Positions 58,230 to 64,000 of a DNA stretch of 64,000 nt are shown here, piece after piece. The stretch is from Chaetoderma sp. LZ-2023a (Eukaryota; Mollusca; Caudofoveata; Chaetodermatida; Chaetodermatidae): contig CM067360.1 of assembly GCA_034401795.1 (NCBI GenBank), forward strand, positions 50,206,073-50,270,072. Reading direction: 5' to 3'. Position 1 is the stretch's first letter. Every line of letters begins with the position of its first letter. Made by a program: the position numbers and the translations under genes. The notes beneath the pieces were generated by a model. That model saw only the letters and a program-made list of their open reading frames with translations, made no database searches and was not told where the DNA came from.

Positions 58230-58529
58230 TTAATTAATGACGGCTTGGACTCGGTCGCATGCATAGTAGCATAAGTGCGCATGCTCACAGACTCGTTTAT
58301 ATGTTCTCTATAGGAATAGAGGAACCGGTTCCCTAGAGCAATGACTGCTTTAGAGTTAAAGAGATACTATCAAGACTACCCAATGGAGGGATGTATCTCT
58401 GCTAAACTTGTTTCAAGGGAACCTACACCATGGGAATGAATAGGTTAAAATTTTCTGAGATATCTAAGTCAGGTGACTTTTAGCAAACAGTGAATTGAGT
58501 GGCTTAGTATTTTTGTTGTGTTACAAAAC
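58230..58529 (-). repeat. High-coordinate terminal repeat of DIRS copy B
   Basis: Inverse of 51385-51660, ending GTTGTGTTACAAAAC. Confidence 0.85.
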
Positions 58530-59550
58530 ATTGTAATACCAGGCCACATACAGCTTAATTGTAAGACACATGTGCTGATGCTTCTTAACCCAGAGTCCCA
58601 AATTATAACAGAGAAAGCCATCAAGTATGGGCTGGAATTGCATATTGGAAACAGGGTGTTGTAATCTGTTACTGTTAGTGACTACAACAGTTTTCAGCAA
58701 CACTGTGCTCAGAAAGCTATTCCACTCATAATAAAACGAGATAAGTAATACATTCTGGTAGTTAGTGTAAATAGGGTTAATGAGTGTCACACACTGTTAG
58801 GTGTGTGTTGGCTAAAAATGCCATGCTGAGAATCTAGTCAATACCAGCAAGCTGTGTGTTATACTATTACAATATAAGCGAGATAAGATTTGGACATTAG
58901 AGCAGGGACAGCGAGAGACAAAAGACAAGGCGTGTAGACCGTGTTAGCATTAGTCTGTCATAAGAATAAATGGTATTAAATTACAGCAAGTACTTATAAT
59001 CAGATGATCAATAGAAGATACAAAATAAACAGTCAGTGTCTTGAGTTTTATCCAGTGAGCATGATCATATCACAGATATCTATAGAACAGGGTCGATCCT
59101 AGACCTCACAGGCCAAGCTACCCCCAGGGTATTATTGTGACCATATGTCATCACAACACTGACATAGAACTCGGTGATAGATGCATCATATTCTAAGGTG
59201 GTGTCAGCATAATTTGTTTTAAATGTTTATCCATTCAAGAGTGTTTCGAAAGCAATAACAACTTTGTGTATGGATGCATCTTTGTGTAAAGGTATCTGTG
59301 TCAGGTGTTAAAAGTAGACCACTAAAGGTTATCATGACATTGTCCTAGATGATATTGCGATATATTGTGATAGAAAAATCGTGATATCTTGATATATCAT
59401 ATGTAATGACAGGTATTTGCCAACACGCACACAAAAAATGTTGTGTTTCCGGTAACCTGACCAGCCCTATCCGGGAAATGTTGTCCTGTCTATATTTTCA
59501 ACACCATCCATCCACCCATGGTCATAAAACCCGAAGCTCATGATGTCCCT
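58530..59550. other. No recognisable feature
   Basis: AT-rich unique-looking sequence, including GATATATTGTGATA-type phrases near 59355-59400. No repeat family or coding signal recognised. Confidence 0.3.
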
Positions 59551-59551
59551 C

Positions 59552-59672
59552 TCATGGGTCATGCAACAGTAACTCTTGACTCTTTCAATGACAAATCCCT
59601 GAGAAAATAAATTCTTTGCTGTATAAAACGTTGAAAATGAGATATGGGCAATTCACCAGTGAAAGGGCTAAT
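59552..59672. repeat. Family 1 MITE with hairpin deleted
   Basis: TTGACTCTTTCAATGACAAATCC...TAAATTCTTTGCTGTATAAAAC runs directly into GTTGAAAATGAGATATGGGC...CACCAGTGAAAGGGCTAA. Both termini remain and the central palindrome is missing. Confidence 0.65.
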
Positions 59673-59704
59673 GGTCAAGTTGGAATAAACAGGCGTTTGT
59701 AGTG

Positions 59705-59873
59705 GCCATGAGAAATGTCCATTGACAGACCAACAAAAGGCTATTTTAGAAATTAAACCAGTGGAATGACCGGCTCGATTATAGAGCCAGTCATTCCTGT
59801 TGTAAAATTTCTCTTGACCAGCAAATGGAATTTCACTAAGCAAAAATTCTAATTTAGCCCATTAAAGGATTAG
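59705..59873. mobile_element. Palindromic MITE, family 3
   Basis: AAATGTCCATTGACAGACCA...TTGACCAGCAAATGGA, centre ATGACCGGCTCGATTATAGA. Right end CCCATTAAAGGATTAG. Confidence 0.7.
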
Positions 59874-59924
59874 AGTGTATATATTTTATGTGGAGCAGGG
59901 TATCCTCTAAATGGCCTGCATGGA

Positions 59925-60505
59925 GGGATCAGATCTGTCACTCATTTATCTGATGTCATGTTTAACATACACAGATATATGGAAGGAACTGATCTGTCAC
60001 TCATGTATCTGACGTCATATTCAAAATATGCAGATGTATGGAGAGAACTGATCTGCCACTCATGTATCTGACGTCATATTCAAAATACACAGATATATGG
60101 AAGGAACTGATCTGTCACTCATGTATCGGACGTCATATTCAAAATATGCAGATGTATGGAGGGAACTGATCTGTCACTCATGTATCTGACGTCATATTCA
60201 AAATACACAGATATATGGAAGGAACTGATCTGTCACTCATGTATCTGACGTCATATTCAAAATATGCAGATGTATGGAGGGAACTGATCTGCCACTCATG
60301 TATCTGACGTCATATTCAAAATACACAGATATATGGAGGGAACTGATCTGTCACTCATGTAGCTGACGTCATATTCAAAATACACAGATATATGGAGGGA
60401 ACTGATCTGTCACTCATGTATCTGATGTCATATTCAAAATACACAGATACATGGAGGGAACTGATCTGTCACTCATGTATCTGACATCATATTCAAAATA
60501 CACCA
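59925..60505 (+). repeat. 59-bp tandem array (~10 copies), most with a CRE
   Basis: The unit runs from CTGATCTGTCACTCATGTAT through CTGACGTCATATTCAAAATA to an ACAGATATATGGAGGGAA-type end. Two unit types, AATACACAGATATATGG and AATATGCAGATGTATGG, alternate over the first half, so a 118-bp higher-order repeat exists. TGACGTCA is intact in most units. The array is continuous with the left end of the MITE at 60490. Confidence 0.9.
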
Positions 60506-60790
60506 CATAGCTCAGACACGAACATGAAAAGTCTGTCATGAAGTGTATAAATAGTGTATGTTTTTAATGAATTTACAATTTAAAAAACACATTCTATACT
60601 TTAACAACAGCACCCAGTCAAATTAGTTTCAAAATATTCACCAGTTTAGCTGTATAGTTACCCTAAAATTTAGATTCAATCAAATCAGATTTTAAAGTTT
60701 CAAAAATTGAATCCAACAGCTGTAAAAAGTTGGCAGAGATTAGCTCTAAATGAGCGTGGCCTAGTTAGAAGAGGAGCCCTTTAGCACTGC
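60490..60790 (+). repeat. CRE-hairpin MITE, right hairpin arm and tail
   Basis: GACATCATATTCAAAATACAC, TAATGAATTTACAATTTAAA, ACAACAGCACCCAGTCAAAT and TAGTTTCAAAATATTCACC. The left hairpin arm is deleted. The tail has GAATCCAACAGC and GATTAGCTCTAAATGAGCG. Confidence 0.65.
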
Positions 60791-61264
60791 TAATCCATTA
60801 ACAGATGATTATGTAACAAGGTCATAAGGTCAACACATGATTGACATGATCGCATATGACTGAAGAAACTAGGCTGCTTCCATCACATTTTTATACTGAG
60901 TCCTTTCCCATAGGATTATGTCAATGAAATTGGGTGCACTCTAATTGAAGTCTTATAGATGAAAGCGAAGGAAAACAATGCTAAGAGATAAATATTACAG
61001 ATATAGATTTTAAGATCTATAAATAGGAACCTGATGGGCTAAATATAGATTTTGAGACATAATTAGAACCATGGCAGGTTAAATATAGGAGAGGTGATGG
61101 CAGCTAGCCATGCTGAGCTTCTACTGTCACAGTCTCTGGATTGTCAGGAAAGTGTTTCCATCCACGCCACCGACCTTCCCACCAAGAACCACTCCATGAA
61201 TGGGTAGTTATGTAAATACTTGGAAAGTTACCCATAATACCCTGGAATAAAAGCAGTCTAGATA

Positions 61265-61605
61265 ATGGATAGATTTGATCTGTCACTCAAGTATCTGACA
61301 TGATAATTAATTAATTACGTCAGTAGTTAGTTGACGTCACAATCATAATGAGGTATACCTCTGAAAATCAAAGTGTGTCACTATAGTTTATCACCTTATA
61401 TATTGTAATGTTTTGTTTTGTGTGTAGGGGGTCCATCGACTCATAGGCTCTGCCTTTAATGGACTGCCCAATTGTAATGTCTGTATATTGTATATCAAGC
61501 ATGAAAAAAATAATCTTGAATCTTGAATTGTATGTATTTGATGGATTTATAATTTAACTAACATTCTGTGAAACTAATATGACTGGATGAGTATAGTTTA
61601 ATTAC
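61265..61605 (+). repeat. CRE-hairpin MITE, left part, interrupted
   Basis: ATCTGTCACTCAAGTATCTGA, GTTGACGTCACAATCATAAT and AGTGTGTCACTATAG; then an insertion (about 61386-61530); then GTATGTATTTGATGGATTTA, AATTTAACTAACATTCTGTG and CTAATATGACTGG. Confidence 0.6.
61386..61530 (+). mobile_element. LINE 3'-end fragment inserted in the MITE
   Basis: Ends AATAATCTTGAATCTTGAAT, a tandem TCTTGAA tail of the kind left by CR1/L2-like target-primed insertion. It interrupts an otherwise continuous MITE. No coding part. Confidence 0.45.
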
Positions 61606-61620
61606 GGTACACTGTATTAA

Positions 61621-61823
61621 CCCTTTCATGGACAAATCCCTGGAAAAGTAAATTCTTTACGATATAAAGCTTATTCTGTTGGATATTTTGAAATTGAGTT
61701 GACTGGAAGCCGTTGTTGCCTAAAGCAGCAATGGCTTCCAGTCAAATTAATTTCAAAATATTCAACGGTTTTCCTATATGGTTGGCTTGAAAATGAGATA
61801 TTCGGAAGTCATCTGTGAAAGGG
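61621..61823. mobile_element. TTAA-flanked palindromic MITE, family 1
   Basis: TTAA at 61617-61620 and 61824-61827. Ends CCCTTTCATGGACAAATCCC and CATCTGTGAAAGGG. Core palindrome 61675-61775 around GTTGTTGCCTAAAGCAGCAA. Confidence 0.85.
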
Positions 61824-61929
61824 TTAATCCTAATGAATCATTGACTATTAATGACTGACCTCTGACCTCTGAAATTTAATCCTCCATCCAAGCATGAATA
61901 TGTCCTAATTTCATGCAAAAAATTTTCAA

Positions 61930-62125
61930 TTGTCCCAGAAATTGTCCGTTTGTATATCAAGAGATTATTTTTGAGAATTTACCACTGAGATGACTGGCTC
62001 GGTTATCGAGCCAGTCATTCAAGTGGTAAGTTTAAAAAAAATACTCTTCTGGTCGACAAATGGACATTTATCAAGCCCATTGCTGAAGTCGTGTTTTGGT
62101 CAGCTTGGGGGTTAAAGGGTTAATC
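61930..62125. mobile_element. Palindromic MITE, family 3
   Basis: AAATTGTCCGTTTGTATATC...GTCGACAAATGGACATTTATC. Centre ATGACTGGCTCGGTTATCGA. Right end GGGGGTTAAAGGGTTAA. Confidence 0.75.
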
Positions 62126-62299
62126 GTCACATAGACAGTCATGGTTATTAGCGTTGTGGTGTATCTGAGAGGATGGAGAGATTCAGAGTAAAGGGAGTGC
62201 ACTCTGCGGCCACCTGAAATGGTTGCATTTGTAGATAGATTAGAGTTGTTTTTCTTGTAAGAGTATTAGGAGATGTGAGTAGGTGTACATGTATAAGGT

Positions 62300-62828
62300 T
62301 TAGCATGTGATGAGGATGAAAATGATTATGATCACGATGACGATGATCATGAGGAGGAGAATATGGATTAGGTGTCGTACAAGCAGGCAACAGATGATGA
62401 GAACGAGGATCAAGCAGATGAGTGGGAGTAACTGGGAGAGGTGGAGGAAGATGATCAGGAGTAGCTGGGAGAAGAGGAGGAGGAAGGTGATGAGTAGGAA
62501 GATGAGAAGTAGGAGGAGGAAGAGGAGCAATTGGAGGAGGAAAGAGAGGAGGAGGAGAATAAGGATAAGGTGTAATACAAGGAGAGGATGATGATAATGG
62601 GCTGGAGAGTATAAGAACAAAGACGACACATAGGTACCGTTTAGTACTAGGAAGAGAAGGATGAGTATAAAGAGGATGAGAATACAGGATGGAATAAGAA
62701 TTATGATAACATGAATGATGAGGAGGGAAAGAATGATGAATTGGAGAGAGAGAGAGGAGGATAAGAGAAAGGACGTTGAGAAAATTGAAAAGTGTAAATA
62801 GGAGAAGAACAAGGAGGAGGAGGAGGAC

Positions 62829-62874
<46 letters not shown>

Positions 62875-62890
62875 CGACGATGATGGAGAA
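62300..62890 (+). repeat. Purine-rich tract with (GAT)n upstream of the exon acceptor
   Basis: About 590 bases of mostly A and G on the + strand (GAGGAGGAAGAGGAG-type), ending in about sixteen GAT units at 62830-62880. It ends about 105 bases before the exon acceptor. The 250-codon minus-strand His/Pro/Leu frame over it is low complexity. Confidence 0.85.
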
Positions 62891-62994
62891 TGTGTTTCAT
62901 TAACCTAATGACTTAATTAAAAAATGATCATGTTTTATATTCATACTTCTATGTAAGATTCTACTCTCTAATGCTTGCTATTGTTCTGTTTCAG

Positions 62995-63102
62995 GCTACC
63001 CACTCATCCATTTATCACTGTGATAACCAATCGTCCAGCGGACAGCTGGCCTCATCTTCAGCAACAAGTGCTTACAATATGCTGTGCCCACGATAATGAG
63101 AA
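62995..63102 (+). CDS. FOCAD: FOCAD (focadhesin) next coding exon
   Basis: Seen: acceptor TTGTTCTGTTTCAG ends at 62994 and donor GTGAGT starts at 63103. The 108-bp exon is one base, 35 open codons from 62996, and two bases. The +1 frame starting at 62995 hits stops near the end, so a single frame spans it. The translation includes THPFITVITNRPADSWP and then LQQQVLTICCAHDNE. Known: human focadhesin has HPHPLITVLEHRPDCWP followed by LQQLT at the corresponding place. The HP-x-ITV, RP-x-x-W-P and LQQ positions agree. The one-base start completes the AG left by the exon at 2100-2201 as an arginine codon, giving the YTIR junction of the human protein. The acceptor lies about 100 bases after a long purine-rich tract with a GAT/ATG microsatellite. 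Downstream sequence to 64000 is intron. Confidence 0.8.
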
Positions 63103-63126
63103 GTGAGTACCATAGCCATAATGTTT

Positions 63127-63325
63127 GTCCCCTTCACTGATGAATTCCCCAAATCTCATTTTCAAGCTAACCATATGCGAAAACTGTTGACTATTTTGAA
63201 ATTAATTTGACTGGAAGCTGTTGCAGCAATAGCTTCCAGTCAAACTAATTTCAAAATATTCAATAGAATAAATTTTATATCATAAATAATATAAGTTTTC
63301 TGGGATTTGTTGTTGAAAGTGTTAA
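63127..63325. mobile_element. Palindromic MITE, family 1
   Basis: TCCCCTTCACTGATGAATTC...GGATTTGTTGTTGAAAGTG. Core arms TGTTGACTATTTTGAAATTA/CTAATTTCAAAATATTCAAT around AGCTGTTGCAGCAATAGCT. Terminal TTAA partly mutated. It sits about 25 bases after the FOCAD exon donor. Confidence 0.75.
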
Positions 63326-63329
63326 GATT

Positions 63330-64000
63330 GTGAATGTGTATGTGGATATGTGTATGCATATGTGCGATTGTGTTTGTGTGTGATCAAGTAAGTGATCGAG
63401 TGAAAGCGTGAGATAAATGCTGGATTCGGAAGCTGGTTGGAAAGCAAAAGTCTCTAGGGAAAAAGGTTGGGGTGCGTGGGGGGGGGACGAGTTGGGAAGA
63501 GAGATGTATTGTGGTCAGTGGTGAAGGAAGGGGTTGTCAGTAAGTTGGGGAGGGATAGTGTAAAATTGTGGTGGGTGGGTCGATCTGTGGGTCATCGGTT
63601 CGCTGGGTGGGTGGATGGGTCAGTTGGTGGTTTCTCGATCAGTCAGTTGGTCAGCCAGTTGGTTAGTACAGTGCACTTCAAGTCAAAGATTCAGCAGCAC
63701 ATTTCTGTAATCTGATTTCATTTGATGTATTTGCTTTGTGTGTGGGTGTCTACATAAGCTGTTAAAAGAACATATACATGAATCAAAATTGCGGCTTAAA
63801 ACCAATTCACTAAGTGATGTTGCTTCCCTAGCCAGCAAGGCAGAAATGTCTTTCAAAGAAATCTCTCAAATGAACTTATCTTTTAAATACTGAGCTTATT
63901 ATACCCATGTTTTTCGAAGAAAAGTGTGTATTATGCCGCCCCTCCCATGTGCGCGTGCGTGTTGTGAGCATGTGTGTATACATGCGTGTGTGCGTGCATG
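63330..64000. other. Intron sequence with TG- and GGTT-rich low complexity
   Basis: TGTGTATGTGGATATGTG at 63335-63400, GGTGGGTCG/GTTGGTCAGCC at 63560-63665, and (TG/CG)n from 63945 to the window end. No coding signal. Confidence 0.5.

Larger units (their letters stand above)
51332..58529 (-). mobile_element. DIRS-type retrotransposon family 2, copy B
   Basis: Same organisation as copy A (26999-34566), with terminal repeats at 51332-51660 and about 58230-58529 and an internal complementary region at 51717-51831. The two copies are nearly collinear. Differences are the number of 167-bp units (two here), an insertion near 54858-54880 (GATGGATAAGGACAAAGGAC), loss near 55350 and scattered substitutions. 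Both termini abut AAC here too. Left flank TGACTATGTATAA and right flank ATTGTAATACC are unrelated to those of copy A, so this is an independent insertion. Confidence 0.85.
2202..62994 (+). other. FOCAD: Single large FOCAD intron (~60.8 kb), phase 2
   Basis: The interval lies between a GTTAGT donor and a TTTCAG acceptor whose flanking exons join in frame (two bases plus one base). I found no convincing host exon in between: the joined reading is continuous with the human protein and needs none. Nearly everything recognisable inside is transposable element, palindromic MITE, satellite or microsatellite. The exception is a CpG-rich promoter-like island near 17.1-17.7 kb. Confidence 0.7.

Noticed and set aside
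26999-58529. Copies A and B as a segmental duplication
   Set aside because: Similarity stops exactly at the DIRS termini and the flanks are unrelated, so they are separate insertions.
59925-60505. CRISPR-like array
   Set aside because: The repeats are contiguous with no unique spacers, and the context is eukaryotic: it is a satellite.
61067-61207. 46-codon + strand frame (contains MAASHAELLLSQS) with higher GC, possible cassette exon
   Set aside because: Its end phase fits the next exon, but no AG upstream gives the right start phase, and the acceptor lacks a pyrimidine tract.
62148-62900. 250-codon minus-strand frame rich in His, Pro, Leu and Ser
   Set aside because: It is the translation of the purine-rich tract and GAT microsatellite. 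No domain, and overlapping frames on both strands are equally open.
1-64000. tRNA, rRNA or other classical RNA genes
   Set aside because: I looked for A/B-box and clover-leaf patterns by eye and saw none convincing. A covariance-model scan would be decisive.

Overview
This is a stretch of animal nuclear genome, AT-rich and dominated by mobile elements and their relics. Two short exons with good splice sites lie at its edges, at 2100-2201 and 62995-63102 on the + strand. They share one splice phase, and their joined reading matches the N-terminal part of focadhesin (FOCAD, DUF3730/HEAT-like region) as I remember the human protein. The window is therefore mostly one intron of about 60.8 kb (2202-62994). 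A dispersed repeat that begins AGCTCACCTGG and ends CCAGGTGAGCG, familiar to me from molluscan DNA, suggests a mollusc or another lophotrochozoan. That assignment is an inference from memory.

Layout: 1-2099 is repeat-filled intron before the first exon. 2320-10476 is an 8.2-kb DIRS-type (tyrosine recombinase) retrotransposon with inverted terminal repeats, an internal complementary region, a decayed ORF1, RNase H and recombinase, and a 1.1-kb TA-flanked DNA element nested at 5520-6623. 10.5-17 kb holds tandem and foldback repeats. 17.1-17.7 kb is a CpG-rich island with the motifs of a strong stress promoter (NRF-1, CRE, E-box, five-unit heat shock element, CCAAT boxes, TATA box) but no recognisable gene after it. 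20-21.5 kb carries a CAAGCTAGCTTG-type repeat. 24.3-25.3 kb is a Penelope-like element relic with GIY-YIG remnants. 26999-34566 and 51332-58529 are two closely related copies of a second DIRS-type family, both on the minus strand. 43.5-45.7 kb is a 5'-truncated, multiply frameshifted LINE. The rest is dense in palindromic MITEs, many flanked by TTAA as expected for piggyBac-type insertion, plus satellites and microsatellites.

No element appears to carry an intact set of enzymes. The strongest biological signals are these: the exact DIRS terminus and internal-region architecture, including a private one-base difference shared between the left end and the internal copy within each element; a 167-bp duplication series over the recombinase catalytic box; a TAA/GTAAGT motif at the same recombinase position in two DIRS families; the intronic heat-shock-type promoter; and hairpin modules shared between MITEs with different flanks.
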